Positions 41,416-50,286 of a DNA stretch of 64,000 nt are shown here, piece by piece. The stretch's first letter is position 1. The number at the start of each line of letters is the position of its first letter. Under the pieces are notes generated by a model, which did not search any database, was not told where the DNA came from, and saw only the letters and a program-made list of their open reading frames with translations. Source of the DNA: Streptomyces sp. CB02058 (lineage in GTDB: Bacteria > Actinomycetota > Actinomycetes > Streptomycetales > Streptomycetaceae); assembly GCF_001905505.1 (NCBI RefSeq), contig NZ_LIPG01000003.1:1054001-1118000 (forward strand). The letters are read 5' to 3'. A program made the position numbers and the translations under genes.

Positions 41416-42038
41416 TCAGCCGCGAGGAACTCGACGACCGGCTCGCAGGCGCCGCCAGAGCGTGGCTCGACGAAGCGCTCGCCGAGGCCGCGCATGCCGC
41501 CGCCCACCCCGGCGCGGACAGCGGATCACCCCCCTGGGAGCTGCGGTACGCCTCCGCGGGCAGACACTGCGGGCTCGAGTACGCCGACTCCGTACGCGCC
41601 CTGCTGCTCGTCGACGCCCACGCGAGCCTGCCGGCCGTGACCAGGCTCTACGAGCAGGGAACCGCGGCCGAACGCCGTGCCGTCCTCCTCACCCTGCACC
41701 GGCTGGACCTCGGCGCCACCGCACTCCCGCTCGTCGAGGACGCCCTGCGCACCAACGACACCCGGCTGGTCGCCGCCGCCGTCGGCCCGTACGGCGCGGC
41801 CCACCTCGACGCGCACGGCTGGCGGCACGCCGTCCTCAAGTGCCTCTTCACCGAGGTACCCGTCCAGGCCGTCGGCCGGCTCGGCGAGCGAGCCCGCGGC
41901 GACGCCGAACTCGCCCGCATGCTCGGCGACTTCGCCGCCGAACGCTCCGCGGCGGGGCGCCCCGTGCCCGAGGATCTGCGGACCGTCCTCGACCTCACCG
42001 CCCCGGCGCCCGCCCCCGCCCCCACGGAGGAGTCCTGA
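41409..42038 (+). CDS. eboA: EboA domain-containing protein
   Basis: A 209-residue protein with no recognised catalytic motif. The sequence is largely helical with heat-repeat-like alternation, for example YEQGTAAERRAVLLTLHRLD, LVEDALRTNDTRLVAAAVGPYGA and WRHAVLKCLFTEVPV; this last segment and the general pattern match EboA. The assignment leans on the neighbours, which are clear EboB, EboE and EboF homologs in ebo order. The GTG start overlaps the isomerase stop. EboA is conserved in ebo clusters but its biochemical role is unknown. Confidence 0.8.
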   Translation: MLISREELDDRLAGAARAWLDEALAEAAHAAAHPGADSGSPPWELRYASAGRHCGLEYADSVRALLLVDAHASLPAVTRLYEQGTAAERRAVLLTLHRLDLGATALPLVEDALRTNDTRLVAAAVGPYGAAHLDAHGWRHAVLKCLFTEVPVQAVGRLGERARGDAELARMLGDFAAERSAAGRPVPEDLRTVLDLTAPAPAPAPTEES

Positions 42039-42886
42039 TGCGCATCTTCGATCCCCACATCCACATGACCTCCCGCACCACGGACGACTACCAGGCGATG
42101 TACGACGCAGGCGTACGCGCCCTCGTCGAACCCTCCTTCTGGCTCGGCCAGCCCCGCACCTCGCCCGCCAGCTTCTTCGACTACTTCGACGCCCTGCTCG
42201 GCTGGGAGCCCTTCCGCGCCTCCCAGTACGGCATCGCCCACCACTGCACGCTCGCCCTCAACCCCAAGGAGGCGAACGACCCCCGCTGCACCCCGGTGCT
42301 GGACGCCCTGCCCCGCTATCTCGTCAAGGACTCGGTCGTCGCCGTCGGCGAGATCGGCTACGACTCCATGACCCCGGCCGAGGACACGGCCCTCACCACC
42401 CAGCTCCAGCTCGCCGCGGACCACGCCCTTCCCGCCCTCGTCCACACCCCGCACCGCGACAAGCTCACCGGTCTGCACCGCACCATCGACGTCGTCCGCG
42501 AATCGGACCTCGCACCGGAGCTCGTCCTGCTCGACCATCTCAACGAGACCACCGTGAAGGACGCCCTCGACAGCGGCTGCTGGGCCGGCTTCTCCATCTA
42601 CCCGGACACCAAGATGGACGAGGACCGCATGATCACGATCCTCCGGAACTACGGCACCGACAGGATTCTCGTCAACTCGGCCGCCGACTGGGGGAAGAGC
42701 GACCCGCTGAAGACCCGGAAGGTCGCCGACGCCATGCTGAAGGCCGGATTCGACGAGGACGACGTCGACACGGTGCTGTGGCGCAACCCCGTCGCCTTCT
42801 ACGGACAGAGCGGCCGGCTCCAGCTCGACACCGCCGCCCCCGCCCCGCTCCACGAGGGCAACTCCATCCTCCGCGGCGGGGAGTGA
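42038..42886 (+). CDS. eboB: TatD family metal hydrolase (EboB-like)
   Basis: A 282-residue amidohydrolase-fold protein. The metal-binding set is complete: H7 and H9 (FDPHIHM), E105 (VAVGEIGYDS), H136 (LVHTPH), H167 (LLDHLNE) and D217 (NSAADWGK). TatD proteins are metal-dependent nucleases or hydrolases in the cytoplasm; the EboB subgroup's substrate is not established. Its ATG overlaps the last base of the EboA stop and it precedes eboE by three bases. Confidence 0.87.
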   Translation: MRIFDPHIHMTSRTTDDYQAMYDAGVRALVEPSFWLGQPRTSPASFFDYFDALLGWEPFRASQYGIAHHCTLALNPKEANDPRCTPVLDALPRYLVKDSVVAVGEIGYDSMTPAEDTALTTQLQLAADHALPALVHTPHRDKLTGLHRTIDVVRESDLAPELVLLDHLNETTVKDALDSGCWAGFSIYPDTKMDEDRMITILRNYGTDRILVNSAADWGKSDPLKTRKVADAMLKAGFDEDDVDTVLWRNPVAFYGQSGRLQLDTAAPAPLHEGNSILRGGE

Positions 42887-42889
42887 ACC

Positions 42890-44065
42890 ATGCGCTTCCG
42901 CCACCCGGACGGCTCCACCGTCCACCTCTCGTACTGCACCAACGTGCACCCCGCCGAGACCCTCGAAGGGGTCCGCGCCCAGCTGCGCGACCACTGCGAG
43001 CCCGTGCGCCGACGGCTCGGCCGGGACCGGCTCGGCATCGGCCTCTGGCTGGCCAAGGACGCCGCACGCGCCCTGATCAACGACCCCGCGGCCCTGCGGT
43101 CGCTGCGCGCCGAGCTCGACCACCGCGGCCTCGAAGTGGTCACCCTCAACGGCTTCCCCTACGAGGGGTTCGGCGCCCAGGAGGTCAAGTACCGCGTCTA
43201 CACGCCGGACTGGACCGACCCCGAGCGGCTCGCCCACACCACCGACCTGGCCAGGCTGCTCGCCGCCCTGCTCCCCGACGATGTCACCGACGGCACCATC
43301 TCCACCCTGCCCATCGCCTGGCGCACCCCCTACGCCGGCGACCCCACGGCCGCCGTGACGGCGCGGAAGGCGCTCACCGCACTCGCGCAACGGCTCGACG
43401 CCCTCGCCGAGCTGACCGGCAAATCCATCAGGATCGGCCTCGAACCCGAACCCGGCTGCACCGTGGAGACCACCGCCGACGCCATCGGCCCGCTCACCGA
43501 CGTCGGCCACGACCGCATCGGCATCTGCGTCGACACCTGCCACCTCGCCACCTCCTTCGAGGACCCCGACACCGCACTCGACGCACTCGGGACCGCCGGA
43601 GTGCCCGTCGCCAAGGCACAGCTCTCCGCGGCACTGCACGCCGAACACCCGCACCTGCCCGAGGTGCGCGCCGCACTGGGCGCCTTCGCCGAACCCCGCT
43701 TCCTCCACCAGACACGCACCCTCACCGCCTCCGGCCTGCGCGGCACCGACGACCTCGACGAGGCCGTCACCGGCGGTGTACTCCCCGACAGCACCCCCTG
43801 GCGCTCCCACTTCCACGTCCCCCTCCACGCACCACCCGCGCCCCCGCTCACCTCCACGCTCCCCGTGCTCCAGTCCGTACTGACCCGGCTCGTCGGAGGG
43901 GCCGCGCCCCTCACCCGGCACTTGGAGGTCGAGACGTACACCTGGCAGGCGCTCCCCGCCGAACTGCGGCCGCGCACCCGCACCCAGCTCGCCGACGGCA
44001 TCGCCGCCGAACTCACCCTCGCCCGCGACCTCCTCGTCGACCTCGGACTGAAGGAGCTCCCGTGA
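42890..44065 (+). CDS. eboE: Metabolite traffic protein EboE
   Basis: A 391-residue TIM-barrel protein. The opening HLSYCTNVHPAETLEGVRAQL and the VVTLNGFPYEGFGAQEVKYRVYTPDW segment are specific to EboE; IRIGLEPEPGCTVETT and GICVDTCHLATSFED carry the presumed metal ligands, and HFHVPLHA follows. EboE is part of the ebo cluster, which in cyanobacteria is required to deliver scytonemin precursors to the periplasm. It overlaps the eboF-like gene by GTGA. Confidence 0.9.
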   Translation: MRFRHPDGSTVHLSYCTNVHPAETLEGVRAQLRDHCEPVRRRLGRDRLGIGLWLAKDAARALINDPAALRSLRAELDHRGLEVVTLNGFPYEGFGAQEVKYRVYTPDWTDPERLAHTTDLARLLAALLPDDVTDGTISTLPIAWRTPYAGDPTAAVTARKALTALAQRLDALAELTGKSIRIGLEPEPGCTVETTADAIGPLTDVGHDRIGICVDTCHLATSFEDPDTALDALGTAGVPVAKAQLSAALHAEHPHLPEVRAALGAFAEPRFLHQTRTLTASGLRGTDDLDEAVTGGVLPDSTPWRSHFHVPLHAPPAPPLTSTLPVLQSVLTRLVGGAAPLTRHLEVETYTWQALPAELRPRTRTQLADGIAAELTLARDLLVDLGLKELP

Positions 44066-45453
44066 CCGCACCGGAATCCGGCACCCGCCCCACCCCCCTC
44101 CTCGTCCTCGATGTCGTCGGCCTCACCCCGCAGCTGCTGGAGCACATGCCGAACCTCCGGGCCATGGCCGGATCGAAGGCCCCCCTCTCCACCGTCCTGC
44201 CCGCCGTCACCTGCGCCGCCCAGTCCACCTTCCTCACCGGCACCACCCCCGCCGAACACGGCATCGTCGCCAACGGCTGGTACTTCCGCGAGCTCGGCGA
44301 CGTCCTCCTGTGGCGCCAGCACAACGGGCTCGTCGAGGGGGACAAGCTCTGGGACGCGGCCCGGCGCGCCCACCCCGGCTACACCGTCGCCAACATCTGC
44401 TGGTGGTACGCGATGGGTGCCGACACGGACTGGACCGTCACCCCCCGGCCCGTGTACTACGCGGACGGCCGTAAGGAACCCGACTGCTACACCCGGCCCC
44501 CCGCGCTCCACGACGAGCTCACCGAGAAGCTCGGCACCTTCCCCCTCTTCCACTTCTGGGGCCCGGGCGCCGACCTCGTCTCCTCGCAGTGGATCATCGA
44601 CGCCACCCGCCACATCCTCGCCACCCGCACCCCCGACCTGGCCCTCTGCTACCTCCCGCACCTCGACTACGACCTCCAGCGCTACGGCCCCGACGACCCC
44701 CGCTCCCACCGGGCGGCCTCCGACCTCGACCGGGCCGTGGCCCCCCTGCTCGACGACGCCCGGGCCCAGGGCCGCACCGTCGTGGCCCTCTCCGAGTACG
44801 GCATCACCCGTGTCGACCGGCCCGTCGACATCAACCGCGCCCTGCGCCGCGCCGGGCTGCTGGAGGTCCACACCCAGGACGGCATGGAGTACCTCGACCC
44901 GATGGCCTCCCGGGCCTTCGCCGTGGCCGACCACCAGCTCGCCCATGTCTACGTACGCAGGCCCGAGGACCTCGAAGCGGCCAGCGAGGCCCTCGCGGAT
45001 CTCCCCGGCATCGCGGAACTCCTCGACGACGAGGGCAAGAAGGCACACCACCTGGACCACCCCCGCTCCGGCGAGCTCGTGGCCGTCGCGGAGAAGGACG
45101 CCTGGTTCACGTACTACTACTGGCTCGACGACGCCCGCGCGCCCGACTTCGCGCAGCTCGTCGAGATCCACCGCAAACCGGGCTACGACCCGGTGGAGCT
45201 CTTCATGGACCCCCAGGACCCCTACGTCCGGGTCAGGGCCGCGTCGGCGGTCGCCCGCAAGAAGCTCGGGATGCGCTACCGCATGGCGGTCGTCCCCCTG
45301 GACCCCTCACCTGTTCGCGGCAGCCACGGCCGCCTTCCCACGAGCGACGACGAAGGTCCGCTCATCCTCTGCTCCACCCCCCACGCCTTCGGCGGCCGCG
45401 TCCGGGCCACCGAAGTGAAGTCCTTGCTGCTCCAGCTTGCCGGACTGCACTGA
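44062..45453 (+). CDS. eboF: Alkaline phosphatase superfamily protein (nucleotide pyrophosphatase-like, EboF-like)
   Basis: A 463-residue phosphodiesterase/phosphomutase-fold protein. Metal site one is formed by D17 (LLVLDVVG) and the nucleophile is probably T50 in PAVTCAAQSTFLTG; YLPHLDYDLQRYGP and ADHQLAHVY supply further metal ligands. In VVALSEYGI the usual Asp-His pair is Ser-Glu, so the site may differ from classical NPPs. The GTG start overlaps eboE. There is no signal peptide, so it works in the cytoplasm. It may hydrolyse a phosphodiester or diphosphate of the exported metabolite. Confidence 0.87.
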   Translation: MTAPESGTRPTPLLVLDVVGLTPQLLEHMPNLRAMAGSKAPLSTVLPAVTCAAQSTFLTGTTPAEHGIVANGWYFRELGDVLLWRQHNGLVEGDKLWDAARRAHPGYTVANICWWYAMGADTDWTVTPRPVYYADGRKEPDCYTRPPALHDELTEKLGTFPLFHFWGPGADLVSSQWIIDATRHILATRTPDLALCYLPHLDYDLQRYGPDDPRSHRAASDLDRAVAPLLDDARAQGRTVVALSEYGITRVDRPVDINRALRRAGLLEVHTQDGMEYLDPMASRAFAVADHQLAHVYVRRPEDLEAASEALADLPGIAELLDDEGKKAHHLDHPRSGELVAVAEKDAWFTYYYWLDDARAPDFAQLVEIHRKPGYDPVELFMDPQDPYVRVRAASAVARKKLGMRYRMAVVPLDPSPVRGSHGRLPTSDDEGPLILCSTPHAFGGRVRATEVKSLLLQLAGLH

Positions 45454-45494
45454 CAATCCGTTTCCGCCCGCACCCCACAGGGAGATTCGTGAAC

Positions 45495-46541
45495 ATGAGC
45501 CGTACCCCCAAGGACCCCGAGCTCGCGCGCAGGCTCAGCCGCCGCAACGTCCTGGGCGTCGCCGCCGGAGCCACGGCCGCCACCCTCCTCGGCGGTGCCA
45601 CCGCCCAGGCGACCGGCCCCCAGGCCGCTCCCGGCAAGGGCAAGGGGCGCCCCGTCCTGCCTCCGGGGCGTCTCGGCATCCAGCTCTACAGCCTCCGTGA
45701 CAAGGTCTCCACCCTCGGCTTCGCGCCCGTCTTCGCCGAACTCGAGAAGTACGGCTACGACGAGATCGAGTTCGCCGGATACACCCAGGGCTCCGCCGGC
45801 GCGATCACCCTCGCCCAGCTCAAGAGGCTGGCCCGGGACCACGGACTGAACCCCATCGGCAGCCACGTCGGCTACTACGACGACAACAACCCCGGCGCCT
45901 ACACCTTCGCCCAGAACCTCACCAAGGTCCTCGACGAGGCCGAGGCCCTCGGCCTGAAGCACATCGGCACCGCGTCCGGGCCCTTCCGCTACGGCTCCAC
46001 CGTGGACGGCTGGAAGCGCGCCGCCGACGACTTCAACACCTACGGCGCCGCCGCCCGCAAGCGCGGCATGAAGTTCTACCAGCACAACCACGCGGAGGAG
46101 TTCTCCTTCGCCACCGACAAGCCCGGCGTGCGCCTCTACGACGTCCTCCTCGCCGAGACCGACCCCGATCTGGTCTACCTGGAGATGGACATCTACTGGG
46201 CGTTCTGCGCCCAGTTCCGCTTCGGCAAGCGCGTGGACGGCACCCCGGCGCCCTTCAACCCCATCGACTACGTACTGAAGCAGCCCGAGCGCTACCCCCT
46301 CTTCCACGTCAAGGACGGCACGCGTGACGACTCCGCACGCGACGGCTACAACATGACGGACGTCGGCGACGGGGACATCGACTACAAGAACTTCCTGAGC
46401 AGGGTCACCACCCGCACCCGCCACGGCCGGACCTACCACCACTGGCAGACCGAGCACGACAACCCGGTCGAGTCCTTCGCCTTCGCCCGCAAGTCCAGCG
46501 AGCACCTGCACTCGCTCCGCGAAGGCCGCTGCGGGGACTGA
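45495..46541 (+). CDS. Secreted sugar phosphate isomerase/epimerase-like TIM barrel (Tat substrate)
   Basis: A 348-residue protein with a twin-arginine signal (LSRRNVLGVAAGATAATLLG) followed by a lysine/proline-rich linker and a xylose isomerase-like TIM barrel (GIQLYSLRDKV, EKYGYDEIEFAGYT, YLEMDIYWAFC, FHVKDGTR). The ATG at 45495 was chosen; a GTG at 45489 is nearer to GGAG and also possible. It is the last gene of the ebo-like operon. Export of a metal TIM-barrel enzyme fits an operon thought to move a metabolite out of the cytoplasm, or extracytoplasmic processing of 3-keto sugars. Confidence 0.9.
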   Translation: MSRTPKDPELARRLSRRNVLGVAAGATAATLLGGATAQATGPQAAPGKGKGRPVLPPGRLGIQLYSLRDKVSTLGFAPVFAELEKYGYDEIEFAGYTQGSAGAITLAQLKRLARDHGLNPIGSHVGYYDDNNPGAYTFAQNLTKVLDEAEALGLKHIGTASGPFRYGSTVDGWKRAADDFNTYGAAARKRGMKFYQHNHAEEFSFATDKPGVRLYDVLLAETDPDLVYLEMDIYWAFCAQFRFGKRVDGTPAPFNPIDYVLKQPERYPLFHVKDGTRDDSARDGYNMTDVGDGDIDYKNFLSRVTTRTRHGRTYHHWQTEHDNPVESFAFARKSSEHLHSLREGRCGD

Positions 46542-46556
46542 CGCACGTCGGCACGA

Positions 46557-46595
46557 ACGCGTGGGGCCCGGTTCCAGGAACCGGGCCCCACGCGT
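46557..46595. terminator. Very strong bidirectional terminator
   Basis: Perfect 19-bp arms (ACGCGTGGGGCCCGGTTCC and its complement) surround a single unpaired base, so the effective loop is small. It lies between the convergent ebo-like operon and the OFA transporter gene. Confidence 0.9.
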
Positions 46596-46612
46596 GTGCT
46601 GCGGATGTGCGG

Positions 46613-48004
46613 TCAGTCGGTCTCCCGGACCACCGGACCCGGACTCGGTTTGGCCAGCAGATTGCCCCTGCGGTCGCGGCCGGGTGCCGCGAGGAACAGG
46701 GAGAGGAATCCCGCGAAGAACGAGATGCTGCCCGCCAGGATGAAGGCGCCGTTGAGCCCCCAGGCGTCGACGACCAGGAAGCCCATCCCGGCACCGAGAC
46801 CGGACACGAGCTTGGAGCTGTAGACCATGCCGTAGTTGGTGGCGTTGTTGTTCTCACCGAAGTAGTCCGCGGTCATCGCGGCGAACATCGGGAAGATGGC
46901 ACCGCCGCCGAAGCCGGAGATCGCGGAGAAGAGCAGGAACAGCGGAAGGCTCTGCATGTCGGCCGACCAGATGATGCCGAACTGGGCGAGCCCCAGGATG
47001 ACGCAGACGTAGATCAGGCACTTCTTGCGGCCGTAGAGGTCGGAGAGCCAGCCGATGACGCCACGCCCGGTGCCGTTGACGATGGCCTTGAGCGACATGG
47101 CGGTGGCCACGATCCCGGCTGCGAAGCCCGCGTCCTGGCCGATGTCGACCTGGAAGGCGATACCGAAGATGTTGACACCCGAGGTACAGGCCAGACAGAC
47201 CCACATCAGGGCGACCCGGCCGGTCCGCCACGCCTCACCGGGGGAGTACTGCTTGATGGCCGGCGGGTTCTTCTCCAGCGAGCGGCGGGCCCGCGGGTCC
47301 TCGGGCGGGTTGAGCGGGTCGATCTCCCGGGGCCACCAGTTCTTCGGCGGGTCCTTGAAGAAGAATCCGGCGCACGCCACCATCGTGGCCAGGAACAGAC
47401 CCACCGACACCAGGACCCACCTGAAGTTGGTGATGTCCATGTAGCCGGTGAAGAGGAAGACGAACGGCACCGAACCGTAGGCGAAACCGCCGTTGACGAA
47501 GCCGGTCTTGCCGCCCCGGCGCTCCGGATACCACTTGCCGACCATGTTGACGCAGGTGGCGTACACCATGCCCGCGCCCATCCCGGAGAACACACTGAAG
47601 CCGATGTACGCGAAGATCACGTGCGGCGCGTACGCCAGTGACAGGTAGCCGAGGAGCGTGCCCGTCGCGCCGAGCATCATCGCCCAGCGGGCCGGCAGCC
47701 TGCCGGTCTCCCGCAGCCTGCCCGCGGGCATCGCGACCGCCGCCTGGAAGAACACCCAGACGGTCATCATCCAGTAGATGTGACCGCTGTTCCAGTTGTG
47801 CGCGTGGTGCAGCGTGTCCTCCGCCGACGCGAACGCGTACTCGGCGGAGCTGATGCCCATCATGCCGACCCACGGCAGGATGACCATCCACTTGCGCTTG
47901 CGGCCCATGATGTCGATGTCGCTCTCGCCAACCCGGTAGGTCCGGCCGTTGGCGTCCGTCACCTCCCTGTAGGGGACGGACGTCGAGATGCCTGTTGTCG
48001 TCAT
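46613..48004 (-). CDS. OFA family MFS transporter (oxalate/formate antiporter-like)
   Basis: A 463-residue major facilitator with about twelve helices. KRKWMVILPWVGMMGISSAEYAF opens helix 1, ARWAMMLGATGTLLGYLS and GMGAGMVYATCVNMVGKWYPERRG are the conserved helix 3-5 region, and GRGVIGWLSDLYGRKKCL is the MFS loop 8-9 motif. A large cytoplasmic loop of about 60 residues (KDPPKNWWP ... KQYSPGEAWRT) separates the halves, as in OxlT relatives. Lying in one direction with formyl-CoA transferase and the OXC-type enzyme, it probably imports oxalate or another small dicarboxylate/hydroxyacid, possibly in exchange for formate. Confidence 0.88.
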   Translation of the reverse strand: MTTTGISTSVPYREVTDANGRTYRVGESDIDIMGRKRKWMVILPWVGMMGISSAEYAFASAEDTLHHAHNWNSGHIYWMMTVWVFFQAAVAMPAGRLRETGRLPARWAMMLGATGTLLGYLSLAYAPHVIFAYIGFSVFSGMGAGMVYATCVNMVGKWYPERRGGKTGFVNGGFAYGSVPFVFLFTGYMDITNFRWVLVSVGLFLATMVACAGFFFKDPPKNWWPREIDPLNPPEDPRARRSLEKNPPAIKQYSPGEAWRTGRVALMWVCLACTSGVNIFGIAFQVDIGQDAGFAAGIVATAMSLKAIVNGTGRGVIGWLSDLYGRKKCLIYVCVILGLAQFGIIWSADMQSLPLFLLFSAISGFGGGAIFPMFAAMTADYFGENNNATNYGMVYSSKLVSGLGAGMGFLVVDAWGLNGAFILAGSISFFAGFLSLFLAAPGRDRRGNLLAKPSPGPVVRETD

Positions 48005-48127
48005 GTAGATCGAACCCCTTGCGTGGAAGAAGTCTGGCCAGCGCCCCCTGCCCGTTCTCACTTCGCGCCGGGGTCCGCGGCCGAGCGGTGGGCCGCAGAC
48101 CCCGTGGTTCGAGCCGTCGTCATCAGG

Positions 48128-50284
48128 TCATCGGTCACCGCCCAACAGTCCTGCCGCCCTGGCCCACCGGTACTTCGCGCCGAGCACCGCGACGGGCCGC
48201 TCCGTGGTGTACGGGTAGGCGACGACGCCCCGCTCGAACAGGTACGCGCACGCCTCCTCGACCTCGGTGTCGCCGGCCAGCGACGCCACCACCGGCTTCT
48301 CGATCCCGCGCGCCCGGAACTCCTCCACCACCCGGGCCGTCAGCTCGGCGAAGACCATCGGGGGAGTGACGATCGTGTGCCAGTAGCCCAGCACCAGGGC
48401 GTGGATGCGCGGATCCTCCATGCCCAGCCGGATCGTCGCCTCGTAGGTCGACGGCGGCTCCCCGCCCGTGATGTCGATCGGGTTCCCGGCGGCGCCGAAC
48501 GGCGGGATGAACGCCTTGAACGCCGTGTCCAGGTCCGGCGGGATCTCCATCAGCGAGAGCCCGTTGTCGACGATCGCGTCCGACAGGAGCACCCCCGAAC
48601 CGCCCGCCCCCGTGATGATCACGACGTTGTCGCCCTTCGGCGCGGGCAGGACGGGCAGCGCCCGCGCGTACTCCAGCATGTCGTTCAGACCGGGTGCCCG
48701 GATGACCCCCGCCTGACGGAGGATGTCGTCGTACACCGCGTCGTCACCGGCCAGCGCCCCCGTGTGGGAACCCGCCGCCCGTGCGCCCGCGCTCGTCCGC
48801 CCGGCCTTGAGGACCACGACGGGCTTCTTCGGCACGGTCGCCCGCGCCGCCTCCACGAACGCGCGGCCGTCCTTGAGGTCCTCCAGATGCATCGCGATGC
48901 ACGCGGTGCGGGGGTCCTCGCCGAACCAGGTCAGCAGATCGTCCTCGTCGATGTCCGACTTGTTGCCGAGCCCGACGATCGCCGAGACACCCGTCTTCGT
49001 CGACCGCGCGAAGCCGAGGATCGCCATCCCGATGCCCCCGGACTGCGAGGTGAGCGCCACCGGCCCCTTGACGTCGTACGGGGTGCAGAACGTGGCGCAG
49101 AGGTCCTGCCACGTCGAGTAGTAACCGTAGATGTTCGGACCGAGCAGACGTACGCCGTACTCCTCGCCCACCGCCACGATCTCGTCCTGGAGGGCCTGTT
49201 CACCCGTCTCGGCGAAGCCGGACGGGATGAGCACGGCGTTGGGGATCCCCTTGCGGCCCACCTCCTTCAGCGCCGATGCCACGAACTTGGCGGGGATCGC
49301 GAAGACCGCCACATCCACCTCACCGGGAACGTCGGTGACACTCTTGTACGCCTTGCGGCCGAGAATGTCATCGGCCTTGGGGTTCACCGGGTGGATCTCG
49401 CCCGCGAACCCGCCGTCGATGAGGTTCCGCATCACCGAATTGCCGATCTTGCCCTGCTCGTTGGAGGCACCGATGACGGCGACGGACCGCGGCTCCATCA
49501 GCCGGCGCATCGATCCGAGGATCTCCTCACGGCTGTAGCGGCGGCGCTCCTTCACCTCCTCGGTCGACAGCAGGATCCGGATGTCGGCGGCGATCGCCCC
49601 GTCCGGGGACGCGATCACCGGATTGAGGTCGACCTCCGCGATCTCCGGGAAGTCGGTGACCAGCCGGGAGACCCGCCGGATCTGCTCCGCCAGGGCCCAC
49701 CGGTCCACGGCGGGCGCGCCGCGCACGCCCTTCAGGATCTCCGCGGCGCCGATCGAGTCGAGCATCGACTGTGCCTCTTCCGCGCTCACCGGGGCCAGCC
49801 GGAAGGTGATGTCCTTCAGCACCTCGACCAGCACCCCGCCGAGACCGAACGCCACCACCTTCCCGAACGTCGGATCGGTGACCGCCCCGACGATGACCTC
49901 CTGGCCGGGCGGCACGAGCTGCTGGACCTGCACACCCTCGATCCTGGCGTCCGGCGCGTAGGCCTTCGCGTTCTTCACGATGGAGCAGAAGGCCGCGCGC
50001 ACCTCCTGCGCACCCGACACCCCGACCACCACGCCGCCCGCATCCGTCTTGTGCAGGATGTCGGGGGAGACGATCTTGAGCACCACGGACCCGCCGAGCC
50101 GGTCGGCCAGCGCCACCGCCTCGTCGACGTCCCGGGCCAGGCCTTCCCCCGGCACCGTGATCCCGTACGCGTCGGCGACGACCTTCCCCTCCGGGGCGGT
50201 GAGCGCGCTGCGCCCCTCGCCCCGGACGCGGTCCAGCAGTTCCCTGACGCGTTCCCGCTCCTGTGATTCGACTGTTCCGGCCAT
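48128..50284 (-). CDS. Acyl-CoA synthetase, NDP-forming (acetate--CoA ligase family)
   Basis: A 718-residue enzyme with an ATP-grasp (beta-like) domain first (about 20-240; VVLKIVSPDILHKTDAGGV, DLNPVIASPDG) and the CoA-binding plus flavodoxin-like ligase domains after (about 265-700; SVAVIGASNEQGKIGNS, GPVALTSQSGGIGMAI, AGSHTGALAGDD). The phosphorylated histidine is expected in the GSHTGALA region. It forms acyl-CoA from an acid, CoA and ATP with ADP release. It is two bases from the formyl-CoA transferase gene, so a role in activating oxalate or a 2-hydroxy acid, or in recovering energy from a CoA ester, is likely. Confidence 0.9.
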   Translation of the reverse strand: MAGTVESQERERVRELLDRVRGEGRSALTAPEGKVVADAYGITVPGEGLARDVDEAVALADRLGGSVVLKIVSPDILHKTDAGGVVVGVSGAQEVRAAFCSIVKNAKAYAPDARIEGVQVQQLVPPGQEVIVGAVTDPTFGKVVAFGLGGVLVEVLKDITFRLAPVSAEEAQSMLDSIGAAEILKGVRGAPAVDRWALAEQIRRVSRLVTDFPEIAEVDLNPVIASPDGAIAADIRILLSTEEVKERRRYSREEILGSMRRLMEPRSVAVIGASNEQGKIGNSVMRNLIDGGFAGEIHPVNPKADDILGRKAYKSVTDVPGEVDVAVFAIPAKFVASALKEVGRKGIPNAVLIPSGFAETGEQALQDEIVAVGEEYGVRLLGPNIYGYYSTWQDLCATFCTPYDVKGPVALTSQSGGIGMAILGFARSTKTGVSAIVGLGNKSDIDEDDLLTWFGEDPRTACIAMHLEDLKDGRAFVEAARATVPKKPVVVLKAGRTSAGARAAGSHTGALAGDDAVYDDILRQAGVIRAPGLNDMLEYARALPVLPAPKGDNVVIITGAGGSGVLLSDAIVDNGLSLMEIPPDLDTAFKAFIPPFGAAGNPIDITGGEPPSTYEATIRLGMEDPRIHALVLGYWHTIVTPPMVFAELTARVVEEFRARGIEKPVVASLAGDTEVEEACAYLFERGVVAYPYTTERPVAVLGAKYRWARAAGLLGGDR

Positions 50285-50286
50285 GC

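Noticed and set aside
47780..50266. Plus-strand ORF of about 828 codons opposite the acyl-CoA synthetase
   Set aside because: Antisense shadow of 48128-50284; its sequence is low-complexity Arg/Asp/His/Leu and has no domain.
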